The position numbers and the translations under genes were made by a program. Below, piece after piece: positions 1 to 9,922 of a DNA stretch of 64,000 nt (the first letter of the stretch is position 1; each line of letters starts with the position of its first letter). Under the pieces are notes generated by a model. That model made no database searches and was not told where the DNA came from. It worked only from the letters and a program-made list of their open reading frames with translations. The DNA is taken from the NCBI RefSeq assembly GCF_001552255.1, contig NZ_BCQV01000022.1:1-64000 (forward strand). Direction: 5' to 3'. This stretch comes from Alicyclobacillus shizuokensis NBRC 103103. Lineage in GTDB: Bacteria > Bacillota > Bacilli > Alicyclobacillales > Alicyclobacillaceae.

Positions 1-4
1 ATAG

Positions 5-16
5 GAACATATGTTC
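5..16. promoter_or_regulatory. LexA (SOS) box
   Basis: The perfect palindrome GAACATATGTTC followed by G matches the Bacillus LexA/DinR consensus CGAAC-RNRY-GTTYG at 13 of 14 positions; only the leading C is a G here. It lies about 85 bases upstream of the radical SAM gene. It could instead serve a gene lying to the left of the window. Binding is inferred. Confidence 0.6.
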
Positions 17-98
17 GTATCTGCGTGGAAATCGAGTATATCGACTGCCGGCATGGGAAACGGTCATTCCTGAGCCCGCCGTGAATGGGGAGATGGCG

Positions 99-1103
99 AT
101 GAGACATGCACCGAAGTTCGACGATATCAGCACTCGACAGGTGATGAATCGAGTGACCGCCCCAGGAATGCCTTTTCAGTGGTCTATCAATCCATACCGT
201 GGATGCACACACGGATGCAGTTTCTGCTACGCGCGTGTGACGCATACGTACCTGGGCATGGGGGCCGACGACACGTTCCGCAGCCGGATATTCGTGAAGG
301 CGGACGCACCGGACGTTCTCGCTGAACAGTTGGAGCGCAGACTGCGTCGATTGGGAGGAGACATGGACCGATTGGTCAGGGAGGTTGGGCTGGTTACTCT
401 TGGTACAGCTACGGATCCATATCAACCGATTGAGGCGCGGCGCAAGTTGACCCGGCAGTGTCTGAACGTGCTGGCCGCGTACCAAGTGCCGACCTCCATC
501 ACCACTCGTTCCCCGCTCATTCTTCGTGACATCGATATCCTGAAACAGGTCCGCCTGCATGCCATTAACATCAGTGTGCACACGCTGGACAAACAGGTCT
601 GGCGCAGGCTTGAGCCGGCCACACCGGCGCCGGAGAAGCGGTTGGCCGCCGTGCGTAAGTTGGCAGCCAACGGTCTCCCGGTCGGGGTGTTTCTGGCGCC
701 CATCGTCCCCTATTTGACTGACTCGACATCAGAGCTGCGCGCTGTGGTCGAGGCGGCCAAGGCCGCAGATGCCCGTTTCTTGGTTCCCTCCGTTCTCCGG
801 CTTGTTCCCGAGGTCAAACACTGGTTTCTGCAGACCCTGCGCGAGCACTATCCGCACCTGCTGGCACCGTACCGCCGGCTGTACCGCCGAGCCTATCCGC
901 CAGCCAGTTATGTCGATCCCGTCCTGCGCCGGGCGCGCGCCCTAATGGCGGAGATGGGGCTGGAGTCGCGCATCCCGGCAGAGGTGCGTCCGTCGCCGTC
1001 CCTTGCGGTGCCGACGGAAACTGCTGAGGTTTCGACAGCCGGCGTTTTGGCGGGCACGGACGCGGGACACGGCCGCTGCAGGCAGTTGGTGCTGCCGATA
1101 TGA
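99..1103 (+). CDS. Radical SAM protein, SplB-like / Rv2578c family
   Basis: This is a radical SAM enzyme of about 334 residues. The Cx3Cx2C [4Fe-4S]/SAM motif (CTHGCSFC) sits near residue 38, preceded by the NPYRGC segment typical of the spore-photoproduct-lyase-like Rv2578c family. A GTG at 81 and ATGs at 93 and 99 are in frame; GGGGAG at 87-92 is best spaced for ATG 99, which I chose. The family's substrate is unknown, although its SplB relatives repair UV thymine dimers. A LexA-type box lies upstream and the UV-repair genes uvrBA follow, so a role in DNA damage is a reasonable inference. The C-terminal 40 residues are Ala/Gly/Thr-rich and probably disordered. Confidence 0.85.
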   Translation: MRHAPKFDDISTRQVMNRVTAPGMPFQWSINPYRGCTHGCSFCYARVTHTYLGMGADDTFRSRIFVKADAPDVLAEQLERRLRRLGGDMDRLVREVGLVTLGTATDPYQPIEARRKLTRQCLNVLAAYQVPTSITTRSPLILRDIDILKQVRLHAINISVHTLDKQVWRRLEPATPAPEKRLAAVRKLAANGLPVGVFLAPIVPYLTDSTSELRAVVEAAKAADARFLVPSVLRLVPEVKHWFLQTLREHYPHLLAPYRRLYRRAYPPASYVDPVLRRARALMAEMGLESRIPAEVRPSPSLAVPTETAEVSTAGVLAGTDAGHGRCRQLVLPI

Positions 1104-1141
1104 GAGGATTCTGGTAGTTATGCAAGCGACACCCTGGGAGA

Positions 1142-1153
1142 GAACAATGGTTC
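1142..1153. promoter_or_regulatory. LexA-type (GAAC-N4-GTTC) box upstream of uvrB
   Basis: GAACAATGGTTC fits the core SOS palindrome GAAC-N4-GTTC; the outer C/G pair of the full consensus is absent. It lies about 125 bases before the uvrB start, where B. subtilis uvrBA also has a LexA site. An inverted repeat TGTTA-TGG-TAACA follows at about 1163-1175, within the probable promoter region. Confidence 0.5.
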
Positions 1154-1279
1154 CCTTTTTCTTGTTATGGTAACATAAAAGACAGGATTTCGTGCCGCAG
1201 CTGTGGCACTCGCTGCGGCGGGCCCAACAGCTGCCCGAAACAGGGCATTATGTGCAAACCGGCACAAGAGGGGCGATCC

Positions 1280-3280
1280 GTGTTGTCCATCGACAACGGT
1301 CGTTTTGAACTGGTTTCGGATTACCAACCAACAGGCGATCAGCCAGAGGCTATCGAGCAACTGGTGCGAGGCTTGAATGCCAACTTGCGTTACCAAACAT
1401 TGCTCGGAGTTACCGGGTCTGGAAAGACGTTTACCATGGCGAACATCGTGGCTCGAGTCAATCGACCGACCCTGGTCATTGCTCATAACAAGACGTTGGC
1501 CGCACAGCTGGCGGCCGAGTTCAAAGAGTTTTTTCCCCATAATGCGGTCGAGTACTTCGTGAGTTATTACGATTATTACCAGCCGGAGGCGTACATCCCG
1601 TCGACCGACACGTACATTGAGAAGGATGCGAAGATCAATGACGAGATCGACAAACTGCGCCACTCGGCGACCGCCTCTTTGTTGGAGCGGCGGGACGTCA
1701 TCGTCGTGGCCAGCGTGTCGGCCATTTACGGCTTGGGCGATCCGGCCGAATATCGCGGCCATGTGCTTTCCCTGCGCACCGGCATGGTGCGCAGCCGCGA
1801 CGATATCCTGCGCCGGTTGGTCGATATGCAGTATGAGCGCAACGACATCAACTTCACGCGCGGGACGTTTCGGGTGCGCGGCGACACGGTGGAGATCTTT
1901 CCTGCTTCGCGCGGGGAGCAGGCGATTCGTGTAGAGCTGTTTGGCGACGAAATCGACCGCATCACCGAGATCGACGTCTTGACCGGTGAGGTGCTGGGGG
2001 TGCGGGAGCACGTCGGGATTTACCCGGCGTCGCACTTTGTGACCTCGCGTGAACGGTTGGAGCGGGCGATTGAACGCATCCGCCAGGAACTGGCCGAGCG
2101 GCTGGAGGAGTTACGCAGTCAAGGGAAGCTCCTGGAGGCGCAGCGGTTGGAGCAGCGGACGAACTATGACATTGAGATGATGCTGGAGATTGGTTACTGC
2201 TCCGGGATTGAAAACTATTCGCGCCACCTGGAGGGGCGGGCGGCGGGAGAGCCGCCGCATACCCTCCTCGACTACTTTCCTGAGGATTTCCTGACCCTGA
2301 TTGACGAATCTCATGTCACCCTGCCGCAGGTGCGGGGGATGTACGGTGGCGACCGGACGCGCAAGGAGACATTGATCTCGCACGGGTTCCGGTTGCCTTC
2401 GGCGGCGGACAACCGTCCGCTGACGTTTGAGGAGTTTGAGCAGCGGCTGGGTCAGGTGATCTTTGTCTCCGCCACGCCGGGGCCGTACGAACTGGAGCAC
2501 CAGCAGCAATTGGTCGAGCAGATCATTCGTCCCACCGGGCTTTTGGATCCAGAGGTTTTCGTCCGTCCCATCAAGGGCCAGATTGACGATTTGGTTGGCG
2601 AGGTCAATGCCCGCATTCGTCGCGACGAGCGGGTGCTGGTGACCACACTGACCAAGAAGATGGCGGAGGACCTGACCGACTATCTCAAGGAACTGGGGAT
2701 CAAGGTCCGTTATCTGCACTCGGACATCAAGACCATAGAGCGCATGAAAATCCTGCGCGAGCTGCGGTTGGGAACGTTTGACGTGTTGGTCGGCATCAAC
2801 CTCCTGCGGGAAGGATTGGACCTGCCGGAGGTGTCCTTGGTCGCCATCCTCGACGCGGATAAGGAAGGGTTCCTGCGCGCTGAGCGGTCACTCATTCAGA
2901 CGATTGGGCGGGCGGCCCGCAACGCGAACGGCCAGGTCATCATGTATGCGGACCAGATCACAGAGTCCATGCGGGTGGCCATTGAGGAGACGGAGCGGCG
3001 CCGCCGCAAGCAGCAGGCGTACAATGAAGCGCATGGCATCACCCCGCAGACGATACAGAAGGCGGTGCGGGATGTGATAGAGGCTACGCGCGCGGCGGAA
3101 GAGAAGGCGGAGTACGTCAGCGTCATCGAGCAGGCGCAGAAGATGTCTCCGCGGGATCGCAAGTCGCTGATTCAGAAACTGGAGAGAGAGATGAAGCAGG
3201 CGGCCAAGGAGCTGCAGTTCGAGCGCGCGGCCGAGCTGCGGGACATGATTGTCGAGCTGTCCGAGTCGGCCTCTGCTTGA
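1280..3280 (+). CDS. uvrB: Excinuclease ABC subunit UvrB
   Basis: UvrB is the damage-verifying helicase-like subunit of nucleotide excision repair and acts with UvrA and UvrC in the cytoplasm. The protein is about 666 residues, normal for the family. It has a Walker A GVTGSGKT near residue 43, the [11 protein letters not shown] beta-hairpin region, helicase motifs ([18 protein letters not shown]) and a C-terminal UVR domain ([11 protein letters not shown]) that binds UvrC. I chose GTG 1280 because AAGAGGGG lies six bases upstream; an ATG at 1250 is in frame but has no good Shine-Dalgarno. uvrA follows after 107 bases on the same strand, so the two form the usual uvrBA operon, probably under LexA control. 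Confidence 0.97.
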   Translation: MLSIDNGRFELVSDYQPTGDQPEAIEQLVRGLNANLRYQTLLGVTGSGKTFTMANIVARVNRPTLVIAHNKTLAAQLAAEFKEFFPHNAVEYFVSYYDYYQPEAYIPSTDTYIEKDAKINDEIDKLRHSATASLLERRDVIVVASVSAIYGLGDPAEYRGHVLSLRTGMVRSRDDILRRLVDMQYERNDINFTRGTFRVRGDTVEIFPASRGEQAIRVELFGDEIDRITEIDVLTGEVLGVREHVGIYPASHFVTSRERLERAIERIRQELAERLEELRSQGKLLEAQRLEQRTNYDIEMMLEIGYCSGIENYSRHLEGRAAGEPPHTLLDYFPEDFLTLIDESHVTLPQVRGMYGGDRTRKETLISHGFRLPSAADNRPLTFEEFEQRLGQVIFVSATPGPYELEHQQQLVEQIIRPTGLLDPEVFVRPIKGQIDDLVGEVNARIRRDERVLVTTLTKKMAEDLTDYLKELGIKVRYLHSDIKTIERMKILRELRLGTFDVLVGINLLREGLDLPEVSLVAILDADKEGFLRAERSLIQTIGRAARNANGQVIMYADQITESMRVAIEETERRRRKQQAYNEAHGITPQTIQKAVRDVIEATRAAEEKAEYVSVIEQAQKMSPRDRKSLIQKLEREMKQAAKELQFERAAELRDMIVELSESASA

Positions 3281-3387
3281 CGCGATGTATGCGAGCCCGC
3301 TGGGAGCGGCTGCGGGCGCAGGTGGCGGATTGGCAGGGCAGGGTCAGTCGCGGGGCCAAGTGGTTGCAGTGAAAGAGGAGGCTGCGG

Positions 3388-6273
3388 ATGTCACAAGACC
3401 GTATTGTCGTCAAAGGGGCGCGCGCCCACAACCTGAAAAACATCGACGTATCCATTCCGCGGGACCAGTTCATCGTGATCACGGGATTGAGCGGTTCTGG
3501 CAAGTCGTCCCTGGCGTTTGACACCATCTACGCCGAGGGGCAACGGCGTTACGTGGAGTCTCTGTCCGCCTATGCGCGGCAGTTTTTGGGCCAGATGGAT
3601 AAACCGGACGTGGACTCCATCGATGGTCTGTCACCAGCTATCTCCATTGATCAAAAGACGACCAGTCGTAACCCTCGCTCCACGGTCGGAACGGTGACCG
3701 AGATCTACGACTATCTGCGGCTCCTCTTTGCGCGCATCGGACGGCCGTACTGTCCGAATTGCCACATTCCCATCACCTCGCAGACGGTGGAGCAGATGGT
3801 TGACAGGCTGCTCGCCTATCCGGAGGGCACGCGTCTGCAGGTATTGGCCCCGGTGGTCCGCGGCCGCAAAGGGGAACACCAAAAGTTGCTGGAGGACCTA
3901 AAGAAGAGTGGTTACGTGCGGGTCCGCATCGACGGGGAAACGCATGAGGTGGGCGAACCCGTCCGTTTGGAGAAAAACCGCAAGCATAACATTGAAGTGG
4001 TGGTGGACCGCATCATCATCCGCCCGGATGTGGGCGCGCGTCTGGCGGATTCCCTGGAGACTGCCCTGAGCCTGGCCGACGGCATTGTCCTGATTGACCT
4101 GATGAAGGACGGAGAGGAGCTGCTGTTTAGCCAGAACCTTGCCTGTCCTAACTGCGGTTTCAGTGTGGGTGAGTTGGCCCCGCGCATGTTCTCTTTCAAC
4201 AGCCCGTTCGGCGCTTGCGAGGCCTGCTCCGGACTGGGGGTGCACATGGAAGTCGACCGCGATCTGGTCATCCCGGACGAGAGCCGGTCCATTGCGGACG
4301 GGGCGATTGCACCTTGGTCGGGTGGATTCTCGACCTACTACCCGCAGTTGTTGGCGGCGGCCTGTCGCAGTTTCGGGATTGACATGGGGATTCCCGTTTC
4401 CCAGCTTCCACCGGAGCAGCTGGACAAACTGCTGTACGGCAACGGCGAGCGGATCCGCTTCACCTACGAAAATGATTTTGGCCAGACGAAGACGGCCGAG
4501 ATTCCTTTCGAGGGTGTCATTCCCAACTTGGAGCGTCGCTACCGAGATACCTCGTCCGACTCCATTCGGGAATTCATCGAGGAGTACATGGCGGCCAGCC
4601 CCTGCCCGGCATGCCGCGGCAAGCGTCTGCGTCCGGAGAGCCTGGCGGTGAAGGTGGGAGGCAAGGACATTGCCGAGGTGACTGACCTGTCTGTGCAGGA
4701 GGCTCTGACGTTTTTTGCAGGGCTCGAATTAACCGACAAAGAAACCGCCATTGCACGGTTAATCCTGCGTGAAATTTCATCGCGGCTTGGCTTTTTGCGT
4801 GACGTCGGGCTCGAATACTTGACCCTGAGCCGGTCGGCCGGCACATTGTCCGGCGGCGAGGCGCAGCGCATCCGCCTGGCCACGCAGCTGGGGTCGAGCC
4901 TGATGGGCGTCCTGTACATCCTCGACGAACCCAGCATTGGTCTGCACCAGCGGGACAATGAACGACTCATCCGGACCCTGGAACACATGCGGGACCTGGG
5001 GAACACCCTGATTGTCGTCGAGCACGACGAAGACACCATGCTGGCCGCCGATTACATCATCGACATGGGGCCGGGCGCTGGGGATTTGGGCGGCCAAGTG
5101 GTCAGCGCCGGCACGCCGCAGGAAGTGATGGCAGACGAGCGCTCGTTGACCGGACAATACCTGTCTGGCAAGCGGTTCATCCCGGTGCCCGAGAAGCGCC
5201 GCAAACCGGACGGGCGCTGGTTGAAGGTGAAAAAAGCTCGCGAGAACAATCTCAAAAAGATCAACGTGAAGATCCCGATTGGCGTGTTTACGTGCGTGAC
5301 CGGGGTATCCGGGTCTGGAAAATCGACGTTTGTCAATGAGGTTGTCTATAAGACGCTGGCGCGCGATTTGAATCGTGCTCGGGTACGGCCGGGTGCCTGC
5401 GACGGCATCGACGGCCTGGAGCACCTGGACAAGGTCGTGGACATCGATCAATCGCCGATTGGGCGCACGCCGAGATCCAACCCGGCCACATACACCGGTG
5501 TGTTTGACGACATCCGTGATCTGTTTGCCACCACCAACGAGGCGAAGATGCGCGGGTACAAGAAGGGCCGGTTCAGCTTCAATGTGCGGGGTGGCCGCTG
5601 CGAGGCGTGCCGCGGGGATGGCATCATCAAGATTGAGATGCATTTTTTGCCCGACGTGTATGTCCCCTGCGAGGTGTGCAAAGGCCGGCGGTACAATCGG
5701 GAGACGCTGGAGGTCCACTACAAGGGCAAGAACATCGCTGAAGTCCTGGATATGACGGTCAGCGATGCCTTGAAGTTCTTCGAGAACATCCCGCGCATCC
5801 AGCGCAAGTTGCAGACTCTTGAGGATGTGGGCTTGGGCTACATGCGCTTGGGCCAACCGGCGACCACACTCTCCGGCGGAGAGGCCCAGCGTGTGAAACT
5901 GGCTTCGGAACTGCACCGCCGCAGCAACGGCCGGACCTTGTACATTCTGGACGAGCCCACCACTGGCTTGCACGTCGCTGACATTGAGAAGTTGTTGGCG
6001 GTGCTGCACCGCTTGGTCGATGCGGGCGATACAGTGCTGGTGATTGAGCACAACCTCGACGTCATCAAGACGGCCGACTACCTGATTGACCTCGGTCCCG
6101 AGGGCGGTGACCGGGGCGGGGAACTGGTGGCCGCGGGGACACCGGAGGCGGTGTGTCAGGTGGAACAATCCTGGACTGGGAGGTTCCTGGCCCCCATTCT
6201 CGAGCGGGATCGGGCGCGAGCTCAGCAGGCTCAGGAGGAGACCGCCAGCACCGTACTGGAGGTCGGCCGCTGA
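3388..6273 (+). CDS. uvrA: Excinuclease ABC subunit UvrA
   Basis: UvrA is the damage-sensing ABC-type ATPase of nucleotide excision repair, a dimer that loads UvrB. The 961 residues match the family length. There are two ATPase modules: Walker [10 protein letters not shown] near residue 31 and GVSGSGKST near 640, with two LSGGEAQR signatures and two ILDEP Walker B strands. Zinc-finger CxxC pairs (CPNC, CEAC, CEVC) are present. The start ATG has AAAGAGGAG eight bases upstream. The stop codon overlaps the start of the next gene (TGATG), so the PucR-type regulator is probably translationally coupled to uvrA, which is unusual. Confidence 0.97.
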   Translation: MSQDRIVVKGARAHNLKNIDVSIPRDQFIVITGLSGSGKSSLAFDTIYAEGQRRYVESLSAYARQFLGQMDKPDVDSIDGLSPAISIDQKTTSRNPRSTVGTVTEIYDYLRLLFARIGRPYCPNCHIPITSQTVEQMVDRLLAYPEGTRLQVLAPVVRGRKGEHQKLLEDLKKSGYVRVRIDGETHEVGEPVRLEKNRKHNIEVVVDRIIIRPDVGARLADSLETALSLADGIVLIDLMKDGEELLFSQNLACPNCGFSVGELAPRMFSFNSPFGACEACSGLGVHMEVDRDLVIPDESRSIADGAIAPWSGGFSTYYPQLLAAACRSFGIDMGIPVSQLPPEQLDKLLYGNGERIRFTYENDFGQTKTAEIPFEGVIPNLERRYRDTSSDSIREFIEEYMAASPCPACRGKRLRPESLAVKVGGKDIAEVTDLSVQEALTFFAGLELTDKETAIARLILREISSRLGFLRDVGLEYLTLSRSAGTLSGGEAQRIRLATQLGSSLMGVLYILDEPSIGLHQRDNERLIRTLEHMRDLGNTLIVVEHDEDTMLAADYIIDMGPGAGDLGGQVVSAGTPQEVMADERSLTGQYLSGKRFIPVPEKRRKPDGRWLKVKKARENNLKKINVKIPIGVFTCVTGVSGSGKSTFVNEVVYKTLARDLNRARVRPGACDGIDGLEHLDKVVDIDQSPIGRTPRSNPATYTGVFDDIRDLFATTNEAKMRGYKKGRFSFNVRGGRCEACRGDGIIKIEMHFLPDVYVPCEVCKGRRYNRETLEVHYKGKNIAEVLDMTVSDALKFFENIPRIQRKLQTLEDVGLGYMRLGQPATTLSGGEAQRVKLASELHRRSNGRTLYILDEPTTGLHVADIEKLLAVLHRLVDAGDTVLVIEHNLDVIKTADYLIDLGPEGGDRGGELVAAGTPEAVCQVEQSWTGRFLAPILERDRARAQQAQEETASTVLEVGR

Positions 6274-7415
6274 TGGCTTCGGATGCGTGGTACGCTCCCT
6301 TGTTCGAGTGGGCCGAGGCCACCGGGTGTTCCCTCGTTATTGGCCATTATGATGCGCCGGAACGAAGGCGAGAGCCGGGGGATTGGTGGAAGTACGGACA
6401 CGCGTGGTGCTTGCACCTGGACGACGCCGTGTACGCACGCTTGGACAGGACACCGGACGGAATGACTCGTACCACATTGTCGTGGCTGGTGCGACAGTGG
6501 GCGGAGGCAAAAGGGGACACCGGCTACCTGTGGCTAGAGGGGGAGTTACGGCGATTGTTTGTGAAGGACCCGGACGACCTCGTCTTGGCTTTGTCCAGTC
6601 CGCCTTCGCTAGCCGCGCAGTGGCCGTTTCGGGCCGATTCCGGTCGGTTGGTTTGGCTGCAACCGTTTCCGCTCAGCCACACTGACCCCCGTGACGAGAG
6701 CGACGATATGGAGCGGTCTATTCTGGATTTGGTGCGTGAACTCGACGACAGTGTCGAGGGGGGATGGCTGCGCTTGGCCGATGGGAGTTCGGGGGTGTGG
6801 TTGTTTTGGCCGGATGGGTCTAGGACCGGGAAGCCCAATGAGTGTGCTGTTACCGGCGGTGAGTCTGGACAAGGTGAGCCTTCATCGCTTGCTGCCGAGC
6901 AGGCTGACACGTTGGTGGAGTTGCGCACACGCTTGACGGAGCTCCTGCAGGCGTTGGGCGCGGAGCTGTTTATCTCCTGCGAGGCGGCGGTCGGAGCACC
7001 TGCCTCGGCCCCTGGCGCTCTACCGCACGCGCTGGCGACGACGGTTTTAACCTGGCAGCGTCGCCACCGCATGCACGGGCCAAACCGGTTGTACATCTGG
7101 CAGGAGAATCCGCTTGAGAGTCTGTTCATCCTCCAGACCGATGCGGCTGCAAGCGTGTTCTTGGCGGCGTTGCGTCAGCACCCTCCTGTGACCAGCGCGT
7201 CTGCACGCGTTTTGCCGGACGAGCTTCAGGCGACGCTGGCGGGGCTGGTGCGGGCGAATCTGAACGTGAGCGAGGCGGCGCGGCTTTTGTACCTGCACCG
7301 CAACACGCTGCTGCACCGCATTGAGCGGATCCGAGAAGAGACCGGATATGACCCCCGCTGCTTTGAAGACGCGATGATTCTCTATGTGGCCCAAGCTTTG
7401 TTGCGTCGGCCTTGA
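6273..7415 (+). CDS. PucR/CdaR-type helix-turn-helix protein
   Basis: The last 60 residues of this 380-residue protein form a PucR C-terminal helix-turn-helix, with LNVSEAARLLYLHRNTL as the recognition segment. The remaining 300 residues resemble no domain I can name and are rich in Trp and acidic residues. I chose ATG 6273 because GGAGGT lies nine bases upstream and the codon overlaps the uvrA stop. PucR/CdaR proteins usually control catabolic genes, and the next gene is a sugar-ABC ATPase, so control of that gene is one possibility. Its coupling to uvrA has no obvious functional explanation. Confidence 0.8.
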   Translation: MASDAWYAPLFEWAEATGCSLVIGHYDAPERRREPGDWWKYGHAWCLHLDDAVYARLDRTPDGMTRTTLSWLVRQWAEAKGDTGYLWLEGELRRLFVKDPDDLVLALSSPPSLAAQWPFRADSGRLVWLQPFPLSHTDPRDESDDMERSILDLVRELDDSVEGGWLRLADGSSGVWLFWPDGSRTGKPNECAVTGGESGQGEPSSLAAEQADTLVELRTRLTELLQALGAELFISCEAAVGAPASAPGALPHALATTVLTWQRRHRMHGPNRLYIWQENPLESLFILQTDAAASVFLAALRQHPPVTSASARVLPDELQATLAGLVRANLNVSEAARLLYLHRNTLLHRIERIREETGYDPRCFEDAMILYVAQALLRRP

Positions 7416-7559
7416 GGGCAACCTGCCCAATCGGACGTCCGGACATGGGGCATTTTGTCTATTGGGTGGCCCAGCGCGGGCTGGTATATTCACAAGCAAG
7501 GGAAGTTGTCGGATCTCTCACGTTCTCAATGAAACCGTTTGAATTGAGGAGGATACGGC

Positions 7560-8693
7560 ATGGCAGAGGTCATCCTGAAGAACATTTACAAGCGCTACAA
7601 CAACGAAGTCACTGCGGTGAAAAATTTCAACCTGGATATTCAGGATAAAGAGTTTGTCGTGTTTGTCGGTCCATCGGGTTGCGGCAAGACGACAACGCTG
7701 CGGATGATTGCGGGCCTGGAGGATATCTCGGAAGGAGATCTGTACATTGGCGGCCGGCGGGTCAACGATGTCGCTCCGAAGGACCGAGACATTGCCATGG
7801 TCTTTCAGAACTACGCTCTGTATCCGCACATGAGCGTGTATCAGAACATGGCATTCGGCTTGAAACTGCGGAAGGTCCCGAAGGCAGAGATTGACCAACG
7901 GGTGCGCGAGGCGGCGCGTATTCTCGATATCGAACATCTGTTAGACCGCAAACCGAAGGCACTGTCCGGCGGTCAGCGGCAGCGCGTTGCACTGGGCCGC
8001 GCCATCGTCCGGGAACCCCAGGTGTTTCTGATGGACGAACCGCTGTCCAACCTCGACGCGAAGCTGCGTGTGCAGATGCGCGCGGAGATCCGCAAGCTGC
8101 ACCAGCGCATTCAGACGACGGTGGTGTACGTGACGCACGACCAGACGGAAGCCATGACCATGGGCGACCGCATCGTCGTTATGCGCGATGGCGTCATCCA
8201 GCAGGTGGATACACCGCAAAACGTGTACAACTACCCCAGCAACCTGTTTGTGGCTGGCTTCATCGGATCGCCCGCGATGAACTTCCTCCGCGGAGACCTG
8301 GTCGAGGAGGGCGGCAAGGTGTACTTCCGGGCTCCAGAATTGAACCTGCTGATTCCCGAGGGCCGTTATCCGGCATTGCGCGACGCGGGTATCATCGGCA
8401 AAGAGGTGGTGCTCGGCATCCGTCCGGAAGACCTGCACAACGAAGAGGTGTTCCTCTCCGCCTATCCGGAAACCTCGTTCACAGCGCGCATCGACGTGGT
8501 AGAGAACATGGGGTCCGAGCTGTATCTGCACACCAGCAAGGGCGGACAGACGATTGTGGCCCGCATCAGTGCGCGCAGCCATCCGCAACCGGGCGGGGAG
8601 ATTCAGTTGGTCCTTGATGGTAACAAGATTCATATCTTTGACGCGGAGACGGAGCAGGCGATTCCGTTGGTCGGACAGCTGCAGACCGCGTGA
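7560..8693 (+). CDS. ugpC: Carbohydrate ABC transporter ATP-binding protein (MsmX/UgpC family)
   Basis: This ATPase energises carbohydrate import. MsmX-type members are often shared by several sugar transporters, which fits the absence of permease or binding-protein genes nearby. The 377 residues show Walker A GPSGCGKTT (37-45), the Q-loop FQNYALYP, signature LSGGQ (135-139), Walker B VFLMDEP (155-161) and a C-terminal TOBE region (VVLGIRPEDL). The start has GAGGAGG nine bases upstream. A degenerate cre-like sequence lies in the leader at 7530-7543, matching the consensus well only in its left half. Which sugars it serves cannot be told from this window. Confidence 0.93.
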   Translation: MAEVILKNIYKRYNNEVTAVKNFNLDIQDKEFVVFVGPSGCGKTTTLRMIAGLEDISEGDLYIGGRRVNDVAPKDRDIAMVFQNYALYPHMSVYQNMAFGLKLRKVPKAEIDQRVREAARILDIEHLLDRKPKALSGGQRQRVALGRAIVREPQVFLMDEPLSNLDAKLRVQMRAEIRKLHQRIQTTVVYVTHDQTEAMTMGDRIVVMRDGVIQQVDTPQNVYNYPSNLFVAGFIGSPAMNFLRGDLVEEGGKVYFRAPELNLLIPEGRYPALRDAGIIGKEVVLGIRPEDLHNEEVFLSAYPETSFTARIDVVENMGSELYLHTSKGGQTIVARISARSHPQPGGEIQLVLDGNKIHIFDAETEQAIPLVGQLQTA

Positions 8694-8793
8694 GTGCCTG
8701 TTCGTCTGAATCAAGCTATCCATTGTCTGGGTTTGGGCGTTGCCCTCGTTTCACGGTGCGTGTCACAATAGAGGTAAGGATGTGGCGTGTCCG

Positions 8794-8828
8794 GCCGGCC
8801 CGAAACATCAGGGCCGGCGTTCTGTTCT
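8794..8828 (+). terminator. Probable intrinsic terminator after the ABC ATPase
   Basis: An 8-bp perfect stem (GCCGGCCC / GGGCCGGC) with a 9-base loop is followed by a moderately T-rich tail (GTTCTGTTCTG). It lies between the sugar ATPase gene and hprK. A weak promoter-like pair (TTGCCC at 8740, CACAAT at 8764, 18-base spacer) sits just before it, so the hairpin could instead lie in an hprK leader. Confidence 0.45.
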
Positions 8829-8902
8829 GTGTGGAGCGGCCGGCGCTAGATTCGCGCTGGTCGTCGCTGGCGCCACCCGATTGGCGAAAGAGGTGACAGG
8901 CG

Positions 8903-9844
8903 GTGAGCAAGGAGCGAGGGGTCAGCGTGGCGGAGCTGGTGGATGGGCTGCGGCTCAGGGTGTTCACCGAAGACGCGGACTTTGACCGCATGGTGTCGAC
9001 GATAGACATCAATCGTCCAGGCCTGGCGCTGGCTGGGTACTTGAAGTATCATCCTGCGGATCGAATTCAGCTCTTGGGACGGACCGAATTGTCTTTTTTG
9101 GCGGGCATGGACAGTCGCGAGCAGGCGCTGCGCCTGTTTGCGTTTTGCTCGTATGATCAAACGCCGTGTGTGGTCGTCTCTCGGGGACAAACTCCTCCCG
9201 AGGCTCTGCTGCGCGAAGCGGAGAGCAGGGGGCTGCCGGTGTTGGGCACCGATATGGTAACGACCCGGGCCGCGGCCGTCATTTCGAGTTTCCTCGAGGC
9301 GCGGCTGGCGCCCGAGACATTGGTGCACGGCGTACTGGTGGACGTCTACGGCATCGGCATTTTGATCACCGGATCGAGCGGGATCGGCAAGAGCGAGACC
9401 GCCCTCGAATTGGTCAAACGCGGACACCGGTTAGTGGCGGACGACGCGGTGGTCATCCGGCAGATTTCCGACAACACCTTGGTAGGCAGCGCTCCCGAGC
9501 TGCTGCAGCACCTGCTCGAAATTCGCGGGCTGGGCGTGCTCAACGCGATGACCCTGTTTGGAGCGGGCGCGGTGCGTACGCACAAAAAGTTAGCTATGGT
9601 GGTGCATCTGGAGGCGTGGCGGGAGGATGTGGCTTACGACAGGCTTGGCATCGACGAACAAAAGGTGCGCATCCTCGACACGGAACTTCCATCCCTCACC
9701 ATCCCGGTCCGGCCCGGCCGGAACTTGGCGGTCATCATTGAGGTGGCGGCGATGAACTACCGTCTCAAGGTGCTGGGCTATCATGCGGCGCGTGAATTCA
9801 CGGATCAGCTGACGCAGGCCATCTTGGCGGAACACCGTCCATAA
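8903..9844 (+). CDS. hprK: HPr kinase/phosphorylase
   Basis: HprK phosphorylates and dephosphorylates Ser46 of HPr and Crh in response to glycolytic state, which makes it the sensor for CcpA-dependent carbon catabolite control. The 313 residues show the P-loop GSSGIGKS (157-164), a conserved His just before it in VHG (142), acidic residues D180-D181 and the HprK signature EIRGLGVLN (206-214). The GTG start has AAAGAGGTGA seven bases upstream. Its substrate Crh is encoded 22 kb downstream in this window, and a cre site occurs at 38967. B. subtilis has lgt and ppaX after hprK; here a peptidoglycan hydrolase locus follows. Confidence 0.97.
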   Translation: MSKERGVSVAELVDGLRLRVFTEDADFDRMVSTIDINRPGLALAGYLKYHPADRIQLLGRTELSFLAGMDSREQALRLFAFCSYDQTPCVVVSRGQTPPEALLREAESRGLPVLGTDMVTTRAAAVISSFLEARLAPETLVHGVLVDVYGIGILITGSSGIGKSETALELVKRGHRLVADDAVVIRQISDNTLVGSAPELLQHLLEIRGLGVLNAMTLFGAGAVRTHKKLAMVVHLEAWREDVAYDRLGIDEQKVRILDTELPSLTIPVRPGRNLAVIIEVAAMNYRLKVLGYHAAREFTDQLTQAILAEHRP

Positions 9845-9922
9845 TCTGGACATTGGCCGGTGCAGTAGGATTTTGTCCCTTCCCGTCGAATTAGGATATT
9901 TGGCGGGGAGGGGCTTATTCTG

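Noticed and set aside
4777..6168. Long open frame antisense to uvrA (463 codons)
   Set aside because: It lies wholly inside uvrA, gives low-complexity His/Val/Gln-rich sequence with no known motif, and is a by-product of G+C-rich codon use.
8740..8769. Promoter of hprK (TTGCCC-18-CACAAT)
   Set aside because: Both hexamers are weak and a terminator-like hairpin follows immediately, so the evidence was not strong enough for a feature.
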